Of a stretch of 64,000 nt of DNA, positions 1 through 9,514 are shown piece after piece. This DNA comes from Phymorhynchus buccinoides (Eukaryota; Mollusca; Gastropoda; Neogastropoda; Raphitomidae), in the NCBI GenBank assembly GCA_017654935.2, contig CM065713.1, forward strand, positions 10,371,406 through 10,435,405. The letters are read 5' to 3'. The notes below the pieces were generated by a model. The model saw only the letters and a program-made list of their open reading frames with translations. It was not told where the DNA came from and made no database searches. Made by a program: the position numbers and the translations under genes. Numbering within the stretch: the first letter of the stretch is position 1; each line of letters opens with the position of its first letter.

Positions 1-74
1 GGGGTAAATTTTTACCAAATGACAACTTTTTCGTTGCTACTGGGTTTAGCGTATGCTAAGTGCATGGGCACACG

Positions 75-105
<31 letters not shown>

Positions 106-225
106 TCCACGTTCAGACCGTTAAGGCCTAGTGCAGAATGAGAGGAAAAAATCCCCTGTACCCAGGTTCGAACTCGGGTTTACTTGACACGAAGCGAACG
201 CGCTACCACTGTGCCACTCTACACC
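1..225 (-). mobile_element. tRNA-derived SINE, copy 1 (cut by window edge)
   Basis: Read on the minus strand, this begins with a tRNA-like head carrying an A-box (TGGCACAGTGG) and a B-box (GAGTTCGAACC), the internal RNA polymerase III promoter of a tRNA-derived SINE. A body with the words CCGAGGTCCCGTGTGCCCAT and CAGTGGCAACGAAAAAGTTG follows. The same head plus body recurs at 2205, 10388 and 46403, which shows it is an interspersed repeat rather than a single tRNA gene. The 3' part lies outside the window. Confidence 0.88.
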
Positions 226-840
226 ATCTCAAACAAAACGTACGTAAACGAAAATGAGGAATGAAAGAAGATTACGGGTTTTTACTTCAGGTTTAGACAT
301 AGGGAAGTGTTAGATCAGACTTTTATAGAGAGACTTTATATTGAAATAATTCTCTATACCGATTGGTTTTCCCCCACAAGAAACCACCACAAAAGCAAAG
401 TCAGAGGCAAAATTGCGGTCTAAGGGAGCGAAGCGAGTTCAGAAGTGACCAAGGTATGGTGTGCACACAGATTTACTTCCCATGAAGCAAATGCATCAAA
501 TTGGCAGCTATCTATTAATTCCGGGCATATATGTCCGGAACGACTTGAATGAGTTAAATATTGATCAGGCATTCAAAGCAAAAGACGGAAAAACAATTAC
601 ATTGAAAACAGTGTGTTTGGAGAAGTGAGAACAGTCAAAAGTCAATAAACACATGGAAATTGAATTACTGTACTATTGATTAAAAAGCATAATATACTAA
701 ACTATTTCATTACTGGTAACTAATTAAGCCTACAAACTAAAATAAAGTCAAATATATTAATTATTTCAATTTGATTTTCAATAGCAATTAAATGGAAATG
801 TATCTTACAGCTATTTTTTTTTCAAGAAAGACTATGACTC
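226..840. other. AT-rich stretch, no feature seen
   Basis: I see no gene, splice-bounded exon or repeat structure here. If gene A continues leftwards, this may be intronic. Confidence 0.5.
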
Positions 841-1190
841 TCTCTAACTAGGAACGTTCTTCTTCTTCTGCGTTCGCTGGCCATAAGGCTACAATAGATA
901 CGTATGTGTCCATTTTCCAATTTTCACTGGTCTCCTCGCTGCATTCAGCCGATACATTCCAATTTCGGAGGAGCTCATGAAAGGAGAAAACTAGACAGAA
1001 GAATTTTGAGGGGAAAAAAGGCAGGAGAATGGGCCAAAAAGTCAGAAAGATAGTAGATGACACAAAGCAAGGAAAAGGGCAGAGTCAAAGAGAGTGACAG
1101 ATTAGAGGAAGTTACAAGCACAGAACTTCCAGAAGGTGGGGGTAACTATTTGTACGGAAGCACCCCCGATATCCCCATGGTGGGGGAGAG
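841..1190 (-). repeat. Dispersed repeat matching the arms of the 16.15-17.76 kb element
   Basis: This matches, in reverse orientation, the block at 17560-17940 and its duplicate at 32040-32400, and in direct orientation the left arm at 16147-16320. Shared words include GCAGGAGAATGGGCCAA, AGTAGATGA and TCCAGAAGGTGGGGG. It is the third locus for this family and looks like a single arm or a truncated copy. Confidence 0.75.
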
Positions 1191-1489
1191 TGGGTCATAA
1201 CTAGGGACCATTGTAAAATTCTGTGCTGCAGCCTTACGGCTTATTGTCCTTTCAAGAGTGGAGATGTACTTTCAAGGCAGAAGTGTTGGTTTTTTAAGGG
1301 TATTTTTTGTTGTTGCAAAAATGTGTTTATTATAATTACTAAATTAGTCATGTAACTCGTATGTCGATGGTAGTATGACTTTATTTCCAGTATTGTATCT
1401 AAGCTTGATTGAGAAGGTGAATGTGGTCTGTTTCTTCTTAGAATTTTCATATTATTATTGTTAACTATTTTACTCTGGTCTAATTGTGA

Positions 1490-1519
1490 GTGTGCGTGCA
1501 TGTGTGTGTATGTGTGCAT

Positions 1520-1599
<80 letters not shown>

Positions 1600-1662
1600 C
1601 TGCGTGCATGCATGTATGTGCGTGTGGGTGTGGGTGGGGGTGCGTGCATGCGTGTGTATTTG
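1490..1662. repeat. (TG)n microsatellite
   Basis: The pure (TG)38 core is at 1522-1598, with interrupted TG/CATG-rich flanks on both sides. The open frames across it (poly Cys-Val, poly His-Thr) are microsatellite translations, not genes. Confidence 0.97.
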
Positions 1663-1759
1663 TGTGTGAGGAAAAAAAGAACGTTGCGTGCAAGCATCGT
1701 GTTTATTTTACTTTCTTATGATTCATTATTTGTTTGCCTTTAATGATCTTGCTATCAAT

Positions 1760-1832
1760 GCAAAGCGCACTGAGCTCATGTGAGAAAGAGCGCTATATAA
1801 ATTCCCATTATCATTATTATTATCATTTTAGT
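1760..1832 (+). mobile_element. LINE 3' end remnant with ATT-type tail
   Basis: The sequence GAGCGCTATATAAATTCCCA followed by repeated ATT matches the common 3' terminus of CR1/L2-type non-LTR retrotransposons. A related terminus (GCGCTATTATAAGTGCC) ends the LINE at 58.97 kb. No coding portion remains. Confidence 0.55.
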
Positions 1833-2204
1833 CCACGTTGTGTGGCCTTGGAAGAAAATACAGAGCTTCACATTGTCAGCGGGCCCGGGTTATTGACCCA
1901 TTGTGGCCATGATTTGACGCCCCTCATTTTGTGCAACCAGGGGTCATCTGACCCATGAAGTCTGCAATTAAAAAAAAAAAATTAAATGTTAATTTAATAC
2001 TACAGTCACACATTACTGGCCGGTTATTCTTTTTAATTGACCCATCATTTTCTGCAATTAGGGGTCATATAGGACCCATGACCCATGACCCATGACGTTT
2101 ACAAACAAACCTTAAGCTCTGGAAGAATCATGACACTGACACACACCTACTAATTACATCCCCTTTGCGTTTGCTAGAAAGAAGATAAATCGATAGGTAT
2201 AGTG
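1833..2204. other. Short direct-repeat stretch, no gene seen
   Basis: AGGGGTCAT-containing words recur, and GACCCAT is repeated at 2078-2095. Nothing coding is recognised. Confidence 0.4.
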
Positions 2205-2500
2205 TAGTGTAGAGTGGCACAGTGGTAGCGCGTTCGCCCGATGTCAAGTAAACCCGAGTTCGAACCTGGGTAGAGGGGGACTTTCCCTCTCACTTTACAC
2301 TAGGCCTTAACGGTCTGAACGTTAGCACACGTTAAACCCAGTGGCAACGAAAAAGTTGTCATTTGGTCAAAATTTAACACCCACCCCACCCTTCCTTCCT
2401 CATCAGTCACACAAAAATCGCATGCAATTTTTAAAAAAATAAATGGGTGGCGCAACCCGAATTTCACAGAGACGCCTCTGTGACTATAAAGTACCTAATA
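2205..2500 (+). mobile_element. tRNA-derived SINE, copy 2, abutting a splice donor
   Basis: The A-box TGGCACAGTGG starts at 2215 and the B-box GAGTTCGAACC at 2256. The body and the family's 3' module (CAGAGACGCCTCTGTGACTA) follow, ending in TACCTAATA at 2500. Internal sequence between the head and the GGCAACG block is shorter than in the 10.4-kb copy. The 3' end touches the splice donor of gene A exon 2 (2501-2509), so the element lies antisense at the very start of that intron. Confidence 0.9.
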
Positions 2501-2509
2501 GATACTCAC

Positions 2510-2680
2510 CACCTGGGGATCCTGATCCTGAAAGCTTGGAGATCGTCATAAACGCGAGGCTGTTCACACTTGAGGTCAAATCGCACCTGACGATGACACG
2601 AGTTCCCGTGTTGACGGTGGTAGGAGTGAGGTTGATGGTATTAGGACTGAAGGTTATAGTGGTTTGCTGGCCTTGGACAC
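2510..2680 (-). CDS. Gene A exon 2: first half of a secreted Ig-like domain
   Basis: This internal exon of 171 bp encodes VQGQQTTITF at its start, then an LTPTT stretch, then RCD with the single cysteine expected at Ig strand B. The acceptor on the minus strand is a pyrimidine-rich tract ending CCCTCCACAG just before 2680. The donor is GTGAGTATC at 2509-2501. Both ends are phase 1, the usual phase for Ig-domain exons, so the exon is symmetric. It is paralogous to the plus-strand exon at 62466-62642, with the same phases and two codons shorter. No tryptophan or second cysteine is present, so it covers only half of an Ig fold and later exons must lie left of the window. By analogy with gastropod fibrinogen-related/VIgL proteins it may be a haemolymph recognition protein, but that assignment is inference because no lectin exon is visible. 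Exon 1 is at 8325-8370. Confidence 0.82.
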
Positions 2681-2819
2681 CTGTGGAGGGTGAAATCAGA
2701 TCAGCATCGAGCTCTGCTCTTTGAAATATATATCCCTTCACGCATTATACATATGCGACCCAGCTGGGCTAGTTTTTCACAATAGGCTTGGAAAGTCAAA
2801 AATCTCATTTTGGGAGGTC

Positions 2820-4305
2820 AATTTTGAGTTATGGGTATTTTCCGTGTTCTCGGATATCTTATCTTTCATATTTATAAAGGATAATCTTTAATATGGTCTC
2901 TAAATGGTCTTATAAGTGCTTTAAGACGGTTAGGTCAATGCATTTTCTTCAGCCCGGCTAGACTTTAGACAGTGTTTTCTCAAAATGGCCAGTGCTCACC
3001 CTACTAACTTTAAATGCTCACAACTCTGGAACAGAAAAAGATACAAGAATGGTTCTTGTATCAGTAGAAAGAGAACTGTCTGAAGTTTTCAAATGCATAA
3101 CTCTCTCAGAATGGTCAGTTTGACACTTAATGTCCCTTCCGTGGTGCAAGTTTTGTAGCTGCTGGTCGATGTAATCCTAAAGTTTAGGGCCGGCAATACA
3201 ATGACAGCTGGGTCGAGTTTCTCTAGATAACGGTCGCCGCGCGGATAACGCTTACGCCAAACAGGGCCTAAGAAACACTTTAGAAAACGTTTGCGGAAGA
3301 ACATTACAAGCTCTTGTCCGATTAGTCAAAAAACATTTTTGGACCAATCAACAACAAGAGACATATTCACCCCCCTACTAGTTCCGGATAGTTCGCCGCT
3401 TGCTCGGTGTTCGGAAAGAACAAAACATCACGCGAACTATCGGCAAACGAAGGGTGTTTCTTAAGACTGTTTTCGACGATTTGAGCGAGCGCAATGTAAC
3501 GTTAGCCCTTGTGAAACGGCTCCTGTACTACTAATGTTTTGCAGTAATACTACCAAAGACTGTATAGGGGAAGATAAGCATCCAGTCTCTTTTCCCTATA
3601 TGAGTAGTGAGGACAGAAACACTGGTTATGTCCCTTTGAAACAGTACACATTTTGCACGTCAATAGGCCAGTTGAATTCTCCGTTCAAGTTCCAGTCTGA
3701 GTTTTTGGATAGCCTCCACTGTGAAAAGTGTACTGGCCCCACTAGCGATAACTCTATCAGCCCGGTTCACCGAGCTCTTAAGTAATCCATCTTACCCTTT
3801 TAGAATATCTTTGATACTACTACAGTGGAACCTCCCTTATAAGACCTTCACAAATCATCCAAAATGAGGTCTTTTAAGGGAGGGGTCTTAAAGGGAAGTG
3901 ATTTTAATACAAAGGGCAATGTTTCAGAGAAGTAGGTCTTATGTAGGAGGGGGAGGTCTTATAAGGGAGGTTCCACTGTACTGGATATATCTTCAAAGTC
4001 AGGGGGGCAAAATCAGCAAACAAAATGTGACCCAGCACCACGAAAAGGGACATTAAGTGTCAAACTGATCAGTCTTGAGAAAATGATACATTTGAAAACT
4101 TCATTCAAATGATACAAGAACCATTATTTACCTTTTTACGTTCCAGGGTTAAATTATGAGCATTTAATTTTTGTAGGGTGAGCGTCGGCCATTTTAAGAA
4201 AACACTGTCTAAAGTCTAGCTTAGCAGAAGAAACTGCATTGTTGACCTACTTGTTTTAAAGCACCATTTAGAGACCATGTTAAAGATCATCCTTTATATT
4301 AATTA
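2820..4305. mobile_element. ~1.5-kb element with ~280-bp inverted terminal arms
   Basis: The left arm (about 2820-3150) and right arm (about 4025-4305) are inverted copies at roughly 80% identity by eye. They share words such as AGACTTTAGACAGTGTTTTC and CAGTTTGACACTTAATGTCC. The interior carries a TA-flanked MITE and an 83-codon open frame at 3534-3785 with no recognised domain. The structure is that of an old inverted-repeat DNA transposon or fold-back element. No transposase is recognisable. Confidence 0.65.
3823..3978. mobile_element. TA-flanked MITE (Tc1/mariner/pogo-like), copy 1
   Basis: The terminal inverted repeats CAGTGGAACCTCCCTTATAA and its reverse complement bound a 156-bp element, with TA on both sides. 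A related element sits at 62152-62312. TA duplications are typical of the Tc1/mariner superfamily. It has no coding capacity. Confidence 0.85.
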
Positions 4306-4318
4306 TAAACCAGGAATC

Positions 4319-4459
4319 GTATTCACGTTGAGATAGCATGAGACTTAGCATGATGCTAACTTAGAAGCTCTTCCAATGTCCTATAGGATTTAATAGGACT
4401 TTTGGAAGAGCTTCTAAGTTAGCATCATGCTAAGTCTCATGCTATCTCGACATGAATAC
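4319..4459. repeat. Near-perfect 141-bp palindrome (fold-back)
   Basis: Arms 4319-4375 and 4403-4459 are inverted copies. About 46 bp next to the loop pair perfectly, including GAGATAGCATGAGACTTAGC, and the outer part has a few mismatches. Even the 27-nt centre contains the small inverted words GTCCTAT and ATAGGAC. It could be a snap-back MITE or, if transcribed, a long hairpin RNA. Confidence 0.88.
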
Positions 4460-4670
4460 CGTCCATGGAAGATAAGATGTTAGAGAACACAAACATACCC
4501 AGAACTCAAAATGGACACACACAAAAAATGCGATTTTTGACGTTGCAAATAGATATGATATCATATCTATTTTTAGTGCTGGACAACGGGGTGAGCCCGA
4601 AACATCGTGATTTGTTTTGTTCTGTGATTTTATGTTAATAAACCTTTTGCTTTGGGTTTCAATTTCCACT

Positions 4671-6125
4671 CTGTTTTAATTTGAAGCGTATTTCCTGTCA
4701 CAGGGTGATTTAAGCAAAATTGCATAATGCAGATGACCAGGGGTCACTGCCACTGACCAGTGGTCACCTTGACGCAAATTCCACATTGTCACTATTCAAC
4801 AGCTTATTAGTGAGGCGTGAGTACTTCTGCTTTAATTTGAAGCGTATTTCCTGTCACAGGGTGATTTAAGCAATTGCATAATGCAGATGACCAGGGGTCA
4901 CTGCCACTGACCAGTGGTCACCTTGACGCAAATTCCACATTGTCACTATTCAACAGCTTATTAGTGAGGCGTGAGTACTTCTGAAATTTGAAGCGTATTT
5001 CCTGTCACAGGGTGATTTAAGCAATTGCATAATGCAGATGACCAGGGGTCACTGCCACTGACCAGTGGTCACCTTGACGCAAATTCCACATTGTCACTAT
5101 TCAACAGCTTATTAGTGAGGCGTGAGTACTTCTGCTTTAATTTGAAGCGTATTTCCTGTCACAGGGTGATTTAAGCAATTGCATAATGCAGATGACCAGG
5201 GGTCACTGCCACTGACCAGTGGCCACCTTGACGCAAATTCCACATTGTCACTATTCAACAGCTTATTAGTGAGGCGTGAGTACTTCTGCTTTAATTTGAA
5301 GCGTATTTCCTGTCACAGGGTGATTTAAGCAATTGCATAATGCAGATGACCAGGGGTCACTGCCACTGACCAGTGATCACAAATTCCACATTTTCACTAT
5401 TCAACAGCTTATTAGTGAGGCGTGAGTACTTCTGCACCTTGTACAATGTAGATGACCAGTGGTCAGTGACAATGACCAGTGTTCAAAACTTAAAAATGAA
5501 ATTGTGATTTCTTAACAACGTATTTCCTGTCACAAGATAATTTATATGCAATTGTATAATGGTCACTGCCACTGATCAGTGGTCACCTAGACGTAAATTC
5601 CACATTTTCACTATTCAACAACTTATTAGTGTGTCATGAGTACTACTGCACCTTGTACAATGTAGATGACCACTGGTCATTGTCACTGACCAGTGGTCAC
5701 TTTGACTTAACAATCACATTTTGATTCTTAACAGCGTATTTCCTGTCACAAGCTAAATTATGCAATTGTATAATGGTCACTGCCACTGACCAGTGGTCAC
5801 CTTGACGTAAATTCAACACCTTCACTATTCAAGAACTCATCAGTGTGTCATGAGTACTAAACTGCACCATGTACAATGTAGATGACCAGTGGTCAAAACT
5901 TAAAAATCAAATTTTGATTCTTAATAGCGTGTTTCCTGTCACCAGATAGTTTATGCAATCGCATAATGCAGATAACCAGTACATTGACGTGAATTCCAAA
6001 TTTTCACAATTGAACAACTTATTGGTGAGTTATGAGTACTGCTGTACTTTGTACAGTGTAGATGAACACTGGTCAATCACAATGACCAGTTGCTACTTTG
6101 ACTTAAAATCAAATTCTGAGTTTCA
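4671..6125 (+). repeat. Tandem array, ~154-bp units decaying to ~190-217-bp units
   Basis: Five close copies begin with TTGAAGCGTATTTCCTGTCA at 4681, 4837, 4988, 5142 and 5296 (spacings 156, 151, 154, 154). Diverged copies of the GTATTTCCTGTCAC word follow near 5518, 5734 and 5927 (spacings about 217, 216, 193). Units carry the odd-centred palindrome TGACCAGTGGTCA and related forms. The left, homogeneous end suggests recent unequal exchange or replication slippage; the right end is older. Confidence 0.93.
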
Positions 6126-6204
6126 TTCATTGATTTTGACTAGATCTAGACCTAGATCTATAGGAAACACACAATCATATTCTCATCAGGTAGGCCAATT
6201 CCAC

Positions 6205-6712
6205 ACACTGTGCCCATGGTACGTCCCCACTAATGGTGGTCATAGCTACATAAATGTGCCCTGGATACATCCTCACTAATAGTGGTTATAGCTACATGGG
6301 CGCAACTACACAAAATGAAAAATCCCTGAAAGGCCGGGGTCTAGGGGCAATGCCCCCCTGCAGCTGAAGAAAGAAATTGATTTATGAAGGTAGTTTATTT
6401 TCAGTTTGCTTTTTTAACAATTTATACAAATGCTTATTTTCAAGTGTTTGAAAAATACAGTATAGACACACAAAGATCTTGTTTGACAAATTAAAAAAAA
6501 AATCTGGTAAAATTCAAACAAAAAAAATCCTTCTATACCAGGATAAGTTGCACCCATGTGCCCAGGGTACACCCCCACTAATACTGGTCATACAATGCCC
6601 AGGGTACAGCCCCACTAATAGTGGTCAAAGCTACGTAACAGCACTGAGGCTGCATCCCCATTTACACAGGTCATACTGTGCCCAGGGTACATCCCCACTT
6701 ATAATGGTCAAG
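6205..6712 (+). repeat. Degenerate minisatellite of GCCCAGGGTACATCCCCACT units
   Basis: A word like TGCCCAGGGTACATCCCCAC plus TAATAGTGGTCATAGCTAC recurs near 6210, 6261, 6558, 6597 and 6670. The two clusters are separated by unrelated sequence at about 6310-6550. The GGTCA ending resembles the neighbouring array. Confidence 0.7.
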
Positions 6713-7404
6713 GTGTTTTTTCTCCATAAACTGCGGTTTGTTTTCAAAGAAGCAAAGTCCTCATTCTAAATTTGAATAATTCTCCTGATGACTCAAATTG
6801 GGTGTAGGTCTAAAAATAACCAGTGTGGGACTAACGGTATGAATAAAGAAGAAAACAATTATTCCCACATATCATTTGTACAACATACTGATTCTGTAGG
6901 ACACATCAGTATGTGGGACTAGGCGACGATTCTGTCTTGTGGGTCTAATGGTATGTGGTACTAACTGTTGTGGGAACAGCGGTAAGGTAGACTTACATAT
7001 TCGGCCAGTTTAGACAGTTATCGTATGTTTCGACATATTCTGGCTTGTAGATGCAGCATCTGAGTCATATTTTCAATCCATTAATAGAATCGATCAATCA
7101 GAAAGTGGGTTAACAGAATTGTTTACCGTTTTCTCATGAATATTCACCAGAAAATGTCTGCAAACAAAGTCATGTGTCTTGTGACAATTTCGTCCATACC
7201 ACAAAGAGCAAAGCACAGTGACTTGTAGTTTGAAGTAAATTAATAGACTAGCTCAATATGTGCTATTTTCTTCTCTCTCTTTTTTTTTTATTAAGATAAT
7301 GTTGCGTGTGATGGGAAAACAAAAGAAAAGGCCTCCAGTAAATGTTATCAAGAGGGTCAAAAATCCACTGTGGCACCTGTAAGTAGTGGGACATGATAAA
7401 AGTT

Positions 7405-7520
7405 TGTTTGACGTCCTCCAGCCTGGAACAGGCACATATGGGGCATTATTAACTATAAAGATGGTGCGACGATCATGGAGGTACTGCAATACCAGGAAAG
7501 TCCCAGTGAAGTCAGAAACT
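7405..7520 (+). repeat. Dispersed ACGTCCTC...ATATGGG repeat, partial copy
   Basis: This is a short copy of a family seen again at 15983, 25061, 30523, 39007 and (reversed) 45998. Shared words include GACGTCCTC, CACATATGGG, AAGATGGT and CCAGGAAAGTCCC. The 3' portion ending in GCCAC is missing here. Confidence 0.7.
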
Positions 7521-8324
7521 GCATTGGACGAAATTGCATTGATGCTTGGAAGCTTACCATACAAATTTGTCCAGTTGATTTGTCATAAATATATTAATCT
7601 AAATTTAAAAAAGAAAATTGCCTATTGAAAATTGATCATCATAAAAAAAACATGCATGATAAAATCACACATGTTGTTGTGCAACAAAGGAGTGTTATAA
7701 ACTTTTGTTATTAGGCACCTGTTACTGCGTGATTTACAGTTTTATGGTATGTGACTGTGTCTTCAGGCAGTTGCTAAGATTTAGATCCAGCTTTTCATGC
7801 AGATCACACAAACTTAATTGTAGTGAATAAACTAATGAATAGTAGTGTTTTTTTTATCAATGGGATTCTTTTTAGGGTTTACAATAGCTGTGTGTGTTTA
7901 TTAACCCTTAGAATAGATACAACACAGTTTTAAAGTGAGTAACCACGCAAACTGGACGAAATTGCATGGTGGACGAATTTGTAACACCCTACTATATGTG
8001 GTCACAAAAGTATGCTTCCGCTCAAAACGGTGGCTTCCGACGTCGGGGTCATTACAGTCGGCATGCTAAATTCAATCGTTTGATTTAGTCATTTTGATCG
8101 ATACAGGTATAAAATAAATATACTGGAAAAGAGACAAAGCATCAAATGTTTCTATTGTAAAGTTTAATTTTGAACAGTATGATAATCATATGCAACAAGA
8201 TATCACCAGTTGTCCGAATGAGTTGAAAACCGGGAAAATTATATCTATTTTTTTACTAAGCGGACAACAAAATGACGCAAGTTTTGAGTTGCTACTTTAA
8301 CTTTATCTAAGTTCTAATACTCAC

Positions 8325-8370
8325 ATATTGGAATCAAAGCCAAAAGCAGAACACGGAAAATTGTCCCCAT
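8325..8370 (-). CDS. Gene A exon 1: start codon and signal peptide
   Basis: This 46-bp minus-strand exon starts with ATG at 8370 and encodes MGTIFRVLLLALIPI, a short basic residue followed by a hydrophobic run, as in a secretory signal peptide. It then gives one further base (T) before the donor GTGAGTAT. The phase-1 end fits the phase-1 acceptor of exon 2 (2680), and the joined codon would be TGT (Cys). The same exon, differing at only two of fifteen residues, occurs on the plus strand at 53704. The pre-ATG sequence and about 25 bp of intron after the donor are also conserved between the two. The start is chosen because it is the only ATG, is preceded by the conserved GGAAAGTGTGGCAAA block, and sits at the same place in both paralogues. 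The mature product should be secreted. Confidence 0.85.
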
Positions 8371-8445
8371 TTTTGCCACACTTTCCAACACAGTAGCTTA
8401 ACTCTTCCGTTTCGCTGCGGTTTGTTTTCAAAATGCCATGTCCCA
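8371..8445 (-). promoter_or_regulatory. Conserved 5' UTR/promoter-proximal block of gene A
   Basis: Immediately upstream of the start codon, about 75 bp match the block before gene B exon 1 (53632-53703), sharing TGGGACATGGCATTTTGAAA and GGAAAGTGTGGCAAA. I see no TATA box, so the transcription start is not placed. Confidence 0.7.
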
Positions 8446-8629
8446 TGCGAAGAGAATATGCTACCTCTATGAGATAAGTAGTCCTAGCCTATTCTGACAG
8501 CCAATCAGAATCGTTTGTTTGTCCGCCATTGTGAATCATTACGAAACTAAGTGCATGGCTTTGTACATCGATTTCTCTGCAAATATGTAGATTTACACCC
8601 TCCTGCTCTATTTCTTGGTTCTTTCCGTG

Positions 8630-8650
8630 GTTAGGGATAGGGTTAGTGTT
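8630..8650 (+). repeat. Short telomere-like run
   Basis: GGTTAGGGATAGGGTTAG is a degenerate TTAGGG-type run. Similar runs occur at 12639, 27244 and 42652. It lies about 265 bp upstream of gene A's start codon. Confidence 0.5.
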
Positions 8651-8734
8651 AGTAGTAATCACGTGAGAAAAGTAACTGTTCTAATGCGCAAAGGTAAATA
8701 TTTCATACGACTATTTATTTATCGTGACACCCAC

Positions 8735-8830
8735 ATTTAGCCCGTGCACGCAGCACTGTTGTTCAAGCTTATCCACGCACGCGTCCTTGTCAACCTCACC
8801 AATGAGGGTCTATTGTTAGTTCCATCCTGA
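8735..8830 (-). promoter_or_regulatory. Upstream block shared with the gene B side (48.63-48.72 kb)
   Basis: On the minus strand this reads TAGACCCTCATTGGTGAGGT, then GACAAGGACGCG, GTGGATAA and TTGAACA. The same string runs on the plus strand at 48633-48716. In both cases it points towards exon 1 of the nearby Ig-like gene, about 0.4 kb upstream in A and 5 kb in B. It could be duplicated upstream DNA or an unrelated dispersed repeat. Confidence 0.45.
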
Positions 8831-9050
8831 ACAATATCTCCTCACTTAATGAAATTATGAAAAGGCTTGCCATCAAATATACGTTCTAAATGATGCTCAA
8901 GATCAAACATTTACATTATTATCGCATAATTGCTCTATAATTATCAATAAACTATACGGGACTATTTTTCTCTATCTCTTATACGTCAAACCGACTTTCG
9001 ATTTAGCAGCCCACGATTCAAGATTCCGCTGGCCTAAAGGGGCTGATTCT

Positions 9051-9514
9051 ATGGCGCGCCAAAGATACAAAACTCTCTCTAGCTGTTCGATAGAGTTTCG
9101 AAACTATATCTATCAGTTCGATAGAGTTTGAAAACCCTATCTAGCTGTTTCCACAAAATAACCCTATCGAGATATAGTTTTTCTATCGCGATTTCTGATT
9201 GGTACATGGCTTCAGGGACAAGTTTGTGGCCTTGGCAGGGTAGTGACCCGTGAATTGGAATAAGACAATAGGCCTAGGCCCTACACAGTCAAAGATACTA
9301 GTCCTATCTACCAATGAAATGCTTCGTTTAAAAAAGTATCAAAATGGCGCGTTCGATAGAGTCTTACGACGAGAAACTCTATCTAGCTGCTCGACAGAGT
9401 TTTGAAACTCTATCTAACTGCTAGCTATAGTTTAGAAACTGTATCTAACAGTTCGATAGGGTTTTTAAACTCTGTCGAACTGCTAGATAGAGTTTTGGTC
9501 ATTCGGCGCGCCAT
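9051..9514. mobile_element. Fold-back element bounded by GGCGCGCC
   Basis: Both ends carry ATGGCGCGCC facing inwards, followed by inverted AAAACTCT...CTAGC words. The interior is a run of imperfect ~31-bp modules of the type CGATAGAGTTT-NN-AAACTCTATCTAGCTGTT, each itself nearly palindromic, around a unique centre (about 9190-9340). It has no coding capacity and looks like a fold-back transposon built from short subrepeats. Confidence 0.75.

Larger units (their letters stand above)
2681..8324 (-). other. Gene A intron 1 (inferred)
   Basis: This interval lies between the donor at 8324-8319 (GTGAGT) and the acceptor next to 2681. It is 5644 bp and filled by the inverted-repeat element at 2.82-4.31 kb, a TA-flanked MITE, a fold-back, a tandem array, a minisatellite and a dispersed repeat. 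From 6713 to 7404 and from 7521 to 8324 I see no further exon. Splicing is inferred from signals and phase, not from transcripts. Confidence 0.7.

Noticed and set aside
2205..2275. A possible functional tRNA gene
   Set aside because: The same head is attached to the same body at five other places, and the acceptor and anticodon arms do not fold into a convincing cloverleaf. It is a SINE head.
4671..5440. CRISPR-like array
   Set aside because: Whole ~154-bp units are repeated with no unique spacers, in a eukaryotic setting. It is a satellite.
6892..6921. Inverted words ACATACTGAT / ATCAGTATGT as a regulatory hairpin
   Set aside because: A 10-bp stem can occur by chance in AT-rich DNA, and no repeat or gene context supports it.
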